Below, one piece after another: positions 16,990 to 24,727 of a stretch of 64,000 nt of DNA (its first letter is position 1; each line of letters begins with the position of its first letter). This DNA is from Pseudomonas sp. GM48. GTDB lineage: Bacteria; Pseudomonadota; Gammaproteobacteria; Pseudomonadales; Pseudomonadaceae. The stretch is taken from NCBI RefSeq assembly GCF_000282335.1, contig NZ_AKJM01000125.1, positions 32,260-96,259 of the forward strand, written 5' to 3'. The notes under the pieces were generated by a model that had not been told where the DNA came from, searched no databases, and saw nothing but the letters and a program-made list of their open reading frames with translations. The position numbers were made by a program, and so were the translations under genes.

Positions 16990-17748
16990 ATGCTTTTTCG
17001 TTATTTCGTAAAACAACTTCTTTTGCCACCTGGCGTTCTTTTGCTGCTGCTTTTGCTTGCCTGGTGGTTGCGCCGCTCAAGGCCAAGGCTTGCCAGTGCG
17101 TGCTTTGCTTTGGGGCTGGGTGGTTTGTGGCTGATGAGTCTGCCGGTGGTGGTGCAGTGGAGTGCCGGCCTGCTTGAGCGTGAGCCACCGCTGGCCCGCG
17201 ATGAATGGCCAGTCATGGGGCAACGCGCGGACGCGATCGTGATCCTCGGTTCGGGGCGCGAGCGCGGTGACGTGGCCTGGGGTGCCGACCAGCCCACGGG
17301 TGTCGGCCTGGAGCGCCAGCGCTTTGCCGCGCGACTGGCCAAGGCTTCCGGCTTGCCGGTATTGACCAGCGGCGGCTTGCATTACGGCACGCCACCCAGC
17401 GAGGCGCAGATGATGGCTGATTCCTTGCGTGACGATTTTGGCGTGACCGTGCGCTGGCAGGAAGGACGCAGCCGCACGACCTGGGAAAATGCGCAGTTCA
17501 GCGCCGAAGTGTTGCTTCCACAGGGTATCAAGCGTGTGGTGCTGGTGACTCACGCCTGGCATATGCCGCGAGCGGCCTGGAGTTTCCGCAAGGCCGGGTT
17601 TGAGGTGGTGCCGGCGCCAGTAGGGTTTCTGGGTGGCGACAGCGCGCAGCCACTGGGTGGCTGGATGCCGGAGTTCAAGGCGATCTGGCAGAACGGGCAG
17701 TTGATGAACGAGGCGGTGGGGCAGATCGGTTATTCGTTGTTCTACTGA
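16990..17748 (+). CDS. YdcF/ElyC-family (DUF218) membrane protein
   Basis: A 252-residue DUF218 protein. Two hydrophobic segments at the N-terminus (about residues 12-26 and 34-52) anchor a domain that begins with ADAIVILGSGRERGD and includes TSGGLHYGTPPSEAQMMADSL, EGRSRTTWENAQFSAEVL and VVLVTHAWHMPRAAWSFRKAGFEV, all conserved in ElyC/SanA/YdcF proteins. E. coli ElyC affects envelope biogenesis at low temperature by altering lipid-carrier availability; whether this one does so is unproven. The ATG at 16990 is the most likely start. A palindrome overlies the ribosome site. The gene stands alone and ends before a REP pair. Confidence 0.88.
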   Translation: MLFRYFVKQLLLPPGVLLLLLLLAWWLRRSRPRLASACFALGLGGLWLMSLPVVVQWSAGLLEREPPLARDEWPVMGQRADAIVILGSGRERGDVAWGADQPTGVGLERQRFAARLAKASGLPVLTSGGLHYGTPPSEAQMMADSLRDDFGVTVRWQEGRSRTTWENAQFSAEVLLPQGIKRVVLVTHAWHMPRAAWSFRKAGFEVVPAPVGFLGGDSAQPLGGWMPEFKAIWQNGQLMNEAVGQIGYSLFY

Positions 17749-17790
17749 GGTGATGTCGGCACTGATTGATGCGGTGCCTGTGATGCCGCC

Positions 17791-17883
17791 TTCGCGAGCA
17801 AGCCCGCTCCCACATTTGATCGGCGTCGTACACAAATACTGGGACCGGCTTAGATCCAGTGTGGGAGCGGGCTTGCTCGCGAA
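17791..17883. repeat. REP pair, family A, inward order
   Basis: Units TTCGCGAGCAAGCCCGCTCC and its reverse complement face each other over a roughly 45-base spacer ending in TTAGATCCAG. It sits between the convergent ends of the DUF218 gene and lnt. Confidence 0.95.
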
Positions 17884-17887
17884 GCTT

Positions 17888-19411
17888 TTAAACGGTTTTG
17901 GCCATCCGGCCCGCAATCAGCGCCCAGCCAAACAACAACACGCAGACTATGAGCAATGGCCACGAACGCCATTCCAGGTACGGCGTGAGGTTGTGCATCG
18001 GCACCACTTCGCCATACAGGATGCCGCGTTCGAACTGCGGGATCTGATCGGTAATCTGACCGAACGGGTTGATCAGGCCGGACACGCCATTGTTGGTGGC
18101 GCGGATCATCCAGCGGCCGGCCTCCAGTGCACGCATCTGCGCCATCTGCAGGTGTTGCAGCGGACCGATGGAGGTGCCGAACCAGGTGTCGTTGCTGATG
18201 GTCAGCAACAGGTCGCTACGGGCGGCAAGGCTGGCGGCGAACTCCGGATAAACCACTTCATAGCAGATGAACGGCGCAATCTGATAACCCTTGGCTTGCA
18301 GCAGCGGCTGGTCAGCCGGGCCGCGGGCAAAGTCCGACATTGGCAGGTCGAAGAAGGCGATCAGCCCGCGCAGTACATCCTGCAGCGGAACATACTCACC
18401 AAACGGCACCAGTTTTTGCTTGAGATAAGTGCCGTCGCCCTCACCGGTAACGGTGATGCCATTGAAGAAGCGCTTTTCATGGCGTACTTCCATGCGGACC
18501 GGGACACCGGTGATCAGCGCCGATTTACGCTCGGCCGCGAAGCTGCCCATCATGTTCAGGTAGCCCTCGGCGGACTCCTTGAGCACCGGGATCGCCGTTT
18601 CCGGCCAGATGAGCAAATCGACGCGTTTGGAGCTGAAGCTCATGTCGCGGTACAGCGCCAGTTGCGCGTTGAGCTGCGCCGGGTCCCACTTCATGCTTTG
18701 TTCGATGTTGCCCTGAATGGCGGCAACGCTCAGTGGCGGGCCTGACGGGCTGGTCCAGGCGTGGTGCTTGAGTGCCGTCCCGATCAGCCAGGGGCCGACC
18801 AGCAGCAATGCACCTGCAGCAATGAAGCCTTTGCGCCCCGTGCGAACCAGGCGCAAGCCGTTGTAGATCAACGCGGCCGTCAGGGCCAGGGTGAACGAAA
18901 TCAGCCACATCCCGCCGATGGGCGCCAGCCCGGCCAGTGGGCCGTCGAGCTGGCTGTAACCGGAATACAGCCACGGGAAACCCGTCAGGAACCAGCCGCG
19001 GAAGGCTTCCTGGGCGACCCACAGCGCAGCGAAGGCCAGGGCATCGGCCAGCGGCGCCTCATTGCGGCGCAGCCAGCGCGCCCAAATCCAGGCGGGCAGG
19101 GCAAAGAACCAGGCAATCGCCGCCGTGAAGATCAACATCAGGAAACCGGCCAGCAACACCGAGGCGCCGCCGAAATGGTGAATGCTGTAGTAGATCCAGC
19201 TGGTGCCGGCACCGAACAGGCCGAAACCGAAACACCAGCCGCGACCCAGCGCCTGGCGTGGGCTCAGCTCGCGCAATCCGGCATAGAACAGGCCGACGGC
19301 GAGCAGTGCCAGTGGCCAGATATCGAACGGTGCCAGGGCCAGGGTGGTGATTGCACCGGCCGCCACGGCCAGCAGGTTACCGGGCCAGCCGGGGCGGGTT
19401 GTCCAGCGCAT
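17888..19411 (-). CDS. lnt: apolipoprotein N-acyltransferase
   Basis: Lnt adds the third acyl chain to the N-terminal cysteine of lipoproteins in the inner membrane, which permits their sorting to the outer membrane by Lol. The 507-residue protein has several N-terminal membrane segments, then a periplasmic nitrilase-like domain with the Glu-Lys-Cys triad: E in LLIWPETAIP, K in YLKQKLVPFGEYVP and C in APFICYEVVYPEF. A last membrane segment (LLIVCVLLFGWALIAG) closes the protein. It starts eight bases after the corC stop, the same order as in E. coli (ybeZ-ybeY-corC-lnt). Confidence 0.97.
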   Translation of the reverse strand: MRWTTRPGWPGNLLAVAAGAITTLALAPFDIWPLALLAVGLFYAGLRELSPRQALGRGWCFGFGLFGAGTSWIYYSIHHFGGASVLLAGFLMLIFTAAIAWFFALPAWIWARWLRRNEAPLADALAFAALWVAQEAFRGWFLTGFPWLYSGYSQLDGPLAGLAPIGGMWLISFTLALTAALIYNGLRLVRTGRKGFIAAGALLLVGPWLIGTALKHHAWTSPSGPPLSVAAIQGNIEQSMKWDPAQLNAQLALYRDMSFSSKRVDLLIWPETAIPVLKESAEGYLNMMGSFAAERKSALITGVPVRMEVRHEKRFFNGITVTGEGDGTYLKQKLVPFGEYVPLQDVLRGLIAFFDLPMSDFARGPADQPLLQAKGYQIAPFICYEVVYPEFAASLAARSDLLLTISNDTWFGTSIGPLQHLQMAQMRALEAGRWMIRATNNGVSGLINPFGQITDQIPQFERGILYGEVVPMHNLTPYLEWRSWPLLIVCVLLFGWALIAGRMAKTV

Positions 19412-19419
19412 TTCAATCC

Positions 19420-20259
19420 TTAGCGAGCAATGGGCGTCAGGCGAAGCAAGTGAATCCGACGGCTGTCGGCGTTCAGGATGCGGAAACGGTACGGGCCGAT
19501 TTCAGTGATTTCGTTGCGTTTTGGCAAATGCCCGAACGCGCTCATCACCAGGCCGCCAACGGTATCGAACTCGTCGTCGGAGAATTCACTGTCAAAAAAC
19601 TCGTTGAAGTTCTCGATCGGTGTCAGGGCCTTGATCAGGAAATCACCGCTGGGCAGCGGCTTGATGTAGCTGTCTTCTTCGACGTCGTGTTCGTCTTCGA
19701 TGTCGCCGACGATTTGTTCCAGCACGTCTTCGATGGTTACCAGGCCGGCCACGCCGCCGTACTCGTCGATGACGATGGCCATGTGGTTGTGGTTGGCGCG
19801 GAATTCGCGCAGCAACACGTTAAGGCGCTTGGACTCCGGCACAAAGGTGGCCGGGCGCAGCAGGTCCTTGATGTTGAAGCTCTCGCCGTTCTCCTTGAGG
19901 ATCAACGGCAGCAGGTCCTTGGCCAGCAACACGCCCATCACGTCATCGTGGCTTTCGCCGATGACCGGGTAACGGGAGTGGGCCGAGTCGACCACGGCAG
20001 GCAGGAACTCGCGGGGTGTCTGGGTCGCCTTGATGCTGACCATTTGCGAGCGCGGGACCATGATGTCCCGGACTTGCAAGTCAGCCACCTGGATGGCGCC
20101 TTCGACGATTGCCAGCGCTTCGCTGTCCAGCAGTTTGTTCTGGTGTGCATCGCGCAGCAGCTCCAGCAGCTCCTGGCGGTTTTTCGGCTCGTGGGCAAAA
20201 GCCTGGGTGAGCTTACCCAGCCATGACTTCTGCCCGTTGCTCGATCGATCTTCGCTCAT
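19420..20259 (-). CDS. corC: CorC/HlyC-family CBS-domain protein
   Basis: The 279-residue protein has two CBS motifs (VRDIMVPRSQMVSIKATQTPREFLPAVVDSAHSRYPV and RPATFVPESKRLNVLLREFRANHNHMAIVIDEYGGVAGLVTIEDVLEQIVGDIEDEHD) and a C-terminal CorC_HlyC domain. CBS pairs bind adenosyl ligands. In enterobacteria CorC is associated with magnesium and cobalt efflux by CorA; the equivalent activity in Pseudomonas is assumed. It has no membrane segment, so it is the soluble type. It lies five bases after ybeY and eight before lnt in one operon. Confidence 0.95.
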   Translation of the reverse strand: MSEDRSSNGQKSWLGKLTQAFAHEPKNRQELLELLRDAHQNKLLDSEALAIVEGAIQVADLQVRDIMVPRSQMVSIKATQTPREFLPAVVDSAHSRYPVIGESHDDVMGVLLAKDLLPLILKENGESFNIKDLLRPATFVPESKRLNVLLREFRANHNHMAIVIDEYGGVAGLVTIEDVLEQIVGDIEDEHDVEEDSYIKPLPSGDFLIKALTPIENFNEFFDSEFSDDEFDTVGGLVMSAFGHLPKRNEITEIGPYRFRILNADSRRIHLLRLTPIAR

Positions 20260-20264
20260 AGCGA

Positions 20265-20759
20265 TTACTCTGAATCCTTTGTTGTTTCGGTAGGGGATAA
20301 ATCGGTTTCGTCGTCCGCGTACGGATCGGGAAAGCCCAGTTCTGCAAGCAACGTTCGTTCCAGTGCTTCCATCTCTTCGGCTTCGTCGTCATCAATATGG
20401 TCGTAACCGAGCAGATGCAAGCAGCCGTGAATCACCAGGTGCGCCCAATGGGCCTCGAGTTGCTTGCCCTGTTCGGCGGCTTCACGCTCGACCACGGCCA
20501 CGCAGATCACCAGATCGCCCAGCAGCGGGATGTCGAGGAACTCATCCGGCACATCGGCCGGGAATGACAAGACGTTAGTTGCGTAATCCTTTTGCCGCCA
20601 GGTGTGGTTCAGCTCGCGGCCTTCGGCTTCGTCGACCAGACGAATGGTCATCTCCGAATCGGCGGTACGCTGGCGCAGCGCCAGTTCGCACCATTGGCGG
20701 AACTCGGCTTCGCTGGGGGCGCTGGCTTCGGTGGCGATTTGCAGGTCAAGCTCAAGCAT
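20265..20759 (-). CDS. ybeY: endoribonuclease YbeY
   Basis: YbeY is a single-strand-specific metal-dependent RNase needed for maturation of the 16S rRNA 3' end and for ribosome quality control. The 164-residue protein contains the metal-binding signature H-x3-H-x5-H (HGCLHLLGYDH) in HLVIHGCLHLLGYDHIDDDEAEEME. I set the start at MLELDLQIATEASAP (20759); the frame is open further upstream inside phoH but the extra residues are not family-like. The start overlaps the end of the phoH-like gene by eight bases. The acidic C-terminal tail (DDETDLSPTETTKDSE) is variable in the family. Confidence 0.96.
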   Translation of the reverse strand: MLELDLQIATEASAPSEAEFRQWCELALRQRTADSEMTIRLVDEAEGRELNHTWRQKDYATNVLSFPADVPDEFLDIPLLGDLVICVAVVEREAAEQGKQLEAHWAHLVIHGCLHLLGYDHIDDDEAEEMEALERTLLAELGFPDPYADDETDLSPTETTKDSE

Positions 20760-21759
20760 CGCGGCGGCTATCCTTGACGGCTGCATCATCGGTCGCATGG
20801 TTTTCGAAACGCTCGTAGGCTTCGACGATGCGCTGCACCAGTGGATGGCGCACGACGTCCTTGGGCTGGAAGTGGGTGAAGCTGATGCCCGGCACATCCT
20901 TGAGCACTTCGATCACGTGACGCAGGCCGGACTTGGTGCCGCGTGGCAGGTCGACCTGGGTGATGTCCCCGGTGATGACGGCCGTGGAGCCGAAGCCGAT
21001 CCGGGTCAGGAACATCTTCATTTGTTCGACCGTGGTGTTCTGGCTTTCGTCGAGAATGATGAAGCTGTTGTTCAGCGTACGACCACGCATGTACGCCAGT
21101 GGTGCGACTTCAATCACCTGGCGCTCGATCAGCTTGGCAACGTATTCGAAGCCGAGCATTTCGTAGAGCGCGTCGTAGAGCGGGCGCAGGTACGGGTCGA
21201 TCTTTTGGGCGAGATCGCCGGGCAGGAAACCGAGCTTTTCACCTGCTTCGACCGCCGGACGAACCAGCAGGATGCGGCGAATCTGCTCGCGCTCCAGCGC
21301 ATCGACCGCGCAGGCGACGGCCAGGTAGGTCTTGCCGGTACCGGCCGGACCAATACCGAAGTTGATGTCGTTACCGAGGATTTCCTTCACGTAGCGTATT
21401 TGATTCAAGCCACGGGGGCGAATCATGCCTTTCTTGGTGCGAAGGGCCACGGACGGTTCGGCGGGGGAGTGGTTGTCCAGCTCTTCGACGGCCGATTCCT
21501 GCAGGAACAGGTGAACCATGTCCGGCGACAGCTCGGTACCCTTGGTTTCCCGGTACAGGCGGCGCAGGAGGTTTTCCGCGGAGGTGGTGTGTTTGGGTTC
21601 GCCGATCAGCTCGAACTGATTTCCGCGATTGCGGATCTCGATGGTCAGGCGCTGTTCGATCAAGCGCAAATGCTCGTCGAATTGCCCGCACAGATTGGCG
21701 AAGCGGCGAGCTTCAAAAGGCTCGAGGATGAAACGATGTGGTTCTATGGGTGCGTTCAA
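20752..21759 (-). CDS. ybeZ: PhoH-like ATPase (YbeZ)
   Basis: A 335-residue PhoH-family P-loop ATPase, usually encoded beside ybeY and thought to act with it in RNA metabolism. Walker A is GPAGTGKTYLA and Walker B is NSFIILDESQNTT, preceded by the family RPAVEAGEKLGFLPGDL. The N-terminus MNAPIEPHRFILEPFEARRFANLCGQFDEHL is family-like and begins at a TTG (21759). It is coupled to ybeY by an 8-base overlap. The 215-base gap upstream to miaB holds a REP pair, which suggests that the phoH-ybeY-corC-lnt operon has its own promoter. Confidence 0.95.
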   Translation of the reverse strand: MNAPIEPHRFILEPFEARRFANLCGQFDEHLRLIEQRLTIEIRNRGNQFELIGEPKHTTSAENLLRRLYRETKGTELSPDMVHLFLQESAVEELDNHSPAEPSVALRTKKGMIRPRGLNQIRYVKEILGNDINFGIGPAGTGKTYLAVACAVDALEREQIRRILLVRPAVEAGEKLGFLPGDLAQKIDPYLRPLYDALYEMLGFEYVAKLIERQVIEVAPLAYMRGRTLNNSFIILDESQNTTVEQMKMFLTRIGFGSTAVITGDITQVDLPRGTKSGLRHVIEVLKDVPGISFTHFQPKDVVRHPLVQRIVEAYERFENHATDDAAVKDSRRDA

Positions 21760-21872
21760 GGTCGTATTTAGCCGCCCTGGGGCAATTGGGATGAAATCAA
21801 GGATAACGCCAGTGGCGTGGGTGCGAAAGCTCTTAAATGAGGCAACCCGATTCCTGTCTCTGGCGCTGTACC

Positions 21873-21961
21873 TGTGGGAGCGGGCTTGCTCGCGAAGAAG
21901 GAGTGTCAGTCGACATTAATGGTGCTGACAGACCGCCTTCGCGAGCAAGCCCGCTCCCACA
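21873..21961. repeat. REP pair, family A, outward order
   Basis: Here the order is reversed: TGTGGGAGCGGGCTTGCTCG comes first and its complement last, over a spacer with GTGTCAGTCGACATTAATGG and CTGACAGACCGCC. It separates miaB from the phoH operon. Confidence 0.95.
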
Positions 21962-21974
21962 GGGGTATTCGGTG

Positions 21975-23303
21975 TTATTGAATCAGCGAACCCCGCAGCG
22001 AGTGCGGCTGTGCGGCATCGATGTGCACGTCGGCGAATTGGCCGATCAGGGTCGGATTGTCGCAGCGGAAGTTGACGATACGGTTATTCTCGGTCCGGCC
22101 TTGCAGCTCGCCGGGGTCTTTTTTCGAGTAATCGGTCACCAGGATCCGCTGGATCGAACCGACCATTTGTCGGCTGATCTCGAAGCCTTGCTGGTTCAGG
22201 CGATGTTGCAGGGCGTTCAGGCGCTCTTTTTTCAGTTCTTCCGGGGTTTCATCGGCCAGGTCGGCGGCCGGTGTGCCCGGGCGCTGGCTGTAGACGAACG
22301 AGTAGGAAAAGTCGAAACCGACGTCGGCAATCAGCTTCATGGTTTGTTCGAAGTCTTTTTCGGTCTCGCCCGGGAAGCCAACGATGAAGTCCGAGCTGAT
22401 GCAGATCCCCGGCACGGCGGCGCGCAGCTTGCGCAGTTTGGATTTGTATTCCAGTGCGGTGTGGTTGCGCTTCATCGCCGCGAGGATACGGTCCGAGCCC
22501 GATTGCACCGGCAAGTGCAGGTGCTTGACCAGCTCCGGCACATCGGCGTGGGCCTGGATCAGGCTGTCGGAGAATTCCAGTGGATGCGACGTGGTGTAAC
22601 GGATGCGGTCGATGCCATCGACAGCGGCGACCACGCGGATCAGCTCCGCCAGATCAGCCAGGCGCCCGTCATGGGTGAGGCCGCGATAGCCGTTGACGTT
22701 TTGCCCCAGCAGCGTTACTTCGCGCACGCCGTTTTCGGCGAGGTGAATGATCTCGGCAATCACGTCGTCGAACGGCCGGCTGACCTCTTCGCCGCGGGTG
22801 TAGGGCACCACGCAGAACGTGCAGTACTTGCTGCAACCTTCCATGACCGACACGTAAGCGCTCGGGCCGTCGATGCGCGGCTCGGGCAAATGGTCGAATT
22901 TTTCGATTTCCGGGAACGAGACGTCGACTTGCGGCAGCTTGCTGGTACGCGCGGCGTCGATCATTTCCGGCAGGCGGTGCAGGGTCTGCGGGCCGAAGAC
23001 CACGTCGACATACGGTGCGCGGTCACGGATGGCTGCGCCTTCCTGGCTGGCCACGCAACCGCCGACGGCAATCACCATGTCCGGATTGGCCAGTTTCAGT
23101 TCGCGCCAGCGTCCGAGTTGGGAGTAGACGCGGTCCTGTGCACGTTCGCGGATCGAGCAGGTGTTGAGCAGGATCACGTCGGCGTCTTCAGCGCGGGCGG
23201 TGACTTCCAGGGCCTGATGTTCGCCCAGCAGATCGACCATGCGCGAGCTGTCGTACTCGTTCATCTGGCAACCGTGGGTTTCGATGTAAAGCTTCTTGGC
23301 CAT
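21975..23303 (-). CDS. miaB: tRNA-2-methylthio-N6-dimethylallyladenosine synthase
   Basis: MiaB adds a methylthio group at C2 of N6-isopentenyl-adenosine 37 in tRNAs that read UNN codons. The 442-residue enzyme starts at MAKKLYIETHGCQMNEYDSSRM (23303). The UPF0004 domain carries the three auxiliary-cluster cysteines (THGCQMN, LLNTCSIRE, VGGCVAS), and the radical-SAM motif reads CSKYCTFCVVPYTRGEEVSR. A C-terminal TRAM domain starts near QRILVTDYSKKDPGEL. The family resemblance is close from end to end. It is transcribed away from the DUF1820 gene, with 133 bases between. Confidence 0.98.
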   Translation of the reverse strand: MAKKLYIETHGCQMNEYDSSRMVDLLGEHQALEVTARAEDADVILLNTCSIRERAQDRVYSQLGRWRELKLANPDMVIAVGGCVASQEGAAIRDRAPYVDVVFGPQTLHRLPEMIDAARTSKLPQVDVSFPEIEKFDHLPEPRIDGPSAYVSVMEGCSKYCTFCVVPYTRGEEVSRPFDDVIAEIIHLAENGVREVTLLGQNVNGYRGLTHDGRLADLAELIRVVAAVDGIDRIRYTTSHPLEFSDSLIQAHADVPELVKHLHLPVQSGSDRILAAMKRNHTALEYKSKLRKLRAAVPGICISSDFIVGFPGETEKDFEQTMKLIADVGFDFSYSFVYSQRPGTPAADLADETPEELKKERLNALQHRLNQQGFEISRQMVGSIQRILVTDYSKKDPGELQGRTENNRIVNFRCDNPTLIGQFADVHIDAAQPHSLRGSLIQ

Positions 23304-23369
23304 GGAAAGAGTCATCACCTGATTCAAAGAACCGCGCATTATAGGGAACATGTCCCGAGGTTCCTACCG

Positions 23370-23396
23370 TTGCGCGTCCGACGGCTGTGCTATAGT
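23370..23396 (+). promoter_or_regulatory. possible sigma-70 promoter of the DUF1820 gene
   Basis: TATAGT at 23391 is a good -10 box; TTGCGC at 23370 is a possible -35 box but the spacing is 15 bases, shorter than ideal. The gene starts at 23437. Confidence 0.35.
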
Positions 23397-23436
23397 TTGC
23401 GCCCTCATTTTTACCCCGATTTGTTACCCGCCCACC

Positions 23437-23766
23437 ATGACCAAACGTGAAGCTCCAATCTACAAGGTGATTTTCCTCAACCAGGGCCAGGTGTTCGAAA
23501 TGTACGCCAAGCAGATCTATCAAAGTGATCTGTGGGGCTTTCTGGAAGTGGAAGAGTTCGTCTTTGGCGAGCGCACGCAAGTGGTCGTCGATCCGAGCGA
23601 AGAAAAGCTCAAGGCTCAGTTCGAGGGCGTGGTGCGCAGTTTTGTGCCGATGCATTCGATCGTGCGTATCGACGAAGTCGAGCGTCTGGGGACACCGAAA
23701 ATCAGCGAAGCCCGTGGCGCGGTCGGCAATGTCATGCCGTTTCCGATGCCGATGCCTGAGAAGTAA
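23437..23766 (+). CDS. DUF1820 family protein
   Basis: A 109-residue cytoplasmic protein of the DUF1820 family, common in gammaproteobacteria and of unknown function. The start MTKREAPIYKVIFLNQGQVFEMYAKQIYQSDLWGFLEVEEFVFGERT is the conserved part; the frame upstream of the ATG is open but unlike the family. The C-terminus is Pro/Met-rich (NVMPFPMPMPEK). It stands alone, divergent from miaB and followed by a family B palindrome. No metal-binding or catalytic motif is visible, and the length equals that of relatives I recall. Confidence 0.9.
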   Translation: MTKREAPIYKVIFLNQGQVFEMYAKQIYQSDLWGFLEVEEFVFGERTQVVVDPSEEKLKAQFEGVVRSFVPMHSIVRIDEVERLGTPKISEARGAVGNVMPFPMPMPEK

Positions 23767-23789
23767 GCAGCAGCGGCAGCGAGGCTTGT

Positions 23790-23922
23790 TGTGGCGAGGG
23801 AGCTTGCTCCCGCTGGGGTGCGAAGCGGCCCTAAACCCTGCAATCACACTCTGCCTGACACGCCGCGCGTTTCGGTCTTGCGCCTGCTTCGCAGCCGAGC
23901 GGGAGCAAGCTCCCTCGCCACA
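23790..23922. repeat. long palindromic repeat, family B (GGGAGCTTGCTCCC type)
   Basis: Outer arms TGTGGCGAGGGAGCTTGCTC and its complement are about 130 bases apart, with inner GGTGCGAAGC and GCTTCGCAGC blocks. It lies between the convergent ends of the DUF1820 gene and the Sel1 gene. Confidence 0.92.
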
Positions 23923-23948
23923 ACAAGCCACCTCGCAGTCAGCAATGC

Positions 23949-24503
23949 TCAGGGCAGTGGCGCGAAAGGCGTGCGCCCGTCAGCGCTTTGCAATTCCATC
24001 AGATATTTACGGAAAATTTGCCCGAGCACCTGGGTGGCAAGCTCCAGTTCTTCGCGGGGCATTTTTTCGGTGACTTCGTCGGCGGTGTCCAGTGCGTCTT
24101 CGGCGCCGTTGACCGCCGCCATCTTCAGCAGGATGTACGCCTGAACGTTATTGGCCGGCACGCCTTCGCCGTGGAAAAACATGGTGCCGAGCTTGAATTG
24201 CGCCTGGGCATGGCCTTGCAATGAAGCCTTTTCGAAATAACTCAGGGCTTGATTGAGGTCACGTGGCGCGTTTTTACCTTCGTAGTAGAACTCACCCAAC
24301 TCGTATTGCGCTTGCGCATCCCCTTCATCCGACGCTTTCTGGCAGGCGGCGAGCGCCTGTTCCAGATCTTGCGGCTGGGTATTGAGGGTGCAGCGACCCA
24401 TCGCTGGGATTAACAACGAGTTGCCGCCTGCTTGTGCGTGCGCGAGCAGGGGCTGAAGAAGCAACAGGCAGCCCAGTGCAAGGGTGCGGCCGGTGCGGTT
24501 CAT
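23949..24503 (-). CDS. secreted Sel1-repeat protein
   Basis: A 184-residue exported protein. The start MNRTGRTLALGCLLLLQPLLAHAQA (24503) gives a clear signal peptide with cleavage after AHA; a longer open frame to 24563 would bury it. Two Sel1/TPR-like repeats follow: GDAQAQYELGEFYYEGKNAPRDLNQALSYFEKAS and GHAQAQFKLGTMFFHGEGVPANNVQAYILLKMAAV. Such repeats mediate protein contacts in the periplasm. Two cysteines (GRCTL and AACQKA) could form a disulfide. The partner and pathway are unknown. Its 3' end faces the DUF1820 gene. Confidence 0.87.
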   Translation of the reverse strand: MNRTGRTLALGCLLLLQPLLAHAQAGGNSLLIPAMGRCTLNTQPQDLEQALAACQKASDEGDAQAQYELGEFYYEGKNAPRDLNQALSYFEKASLQGHAQAQFKLGTMFFHGEGVPANNVQAYILLKMAAVNGAEDALDTADEVTEKMPREELELATQVLGQIFRKYLMELQSADGRTPFAPLP

Positions 24504-24690
24504 GGGAATCGACTTACCTCTGAAGGGCGCGCGGACCCATCGAGGGATCCAATAAGCGCGCATTATGAAATAAGCAGGGGCAACCTTACAAAGTCTTTAC
24601 TCGTTTTTCTGCTGCGCGGGAAATTTATCGCCCACTTTGCGGAGGATTATTTGCAGGTGAGTAGGAAAAGACGCGGGAATGTAGGCGAAA

Positions 24691-24718
24691 GCTGACGCTG
24701 GCAATGGCCAACGTCAGC
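24691..24718 (-). terminator. probable terminator of thiD-thiE-hemL
   Basis: GCTGACG...CGTCAGC arms with inner TGGC/GCCA pairs around AATG form a strong stem ten bases after the hemL stop on the minus strand, followed by TTTCGCC. The T tract is short but position and strength fit an intrinsic terminator. Confidence 0.7.
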
Positions 24719-24727
24719 CATTCAGCG

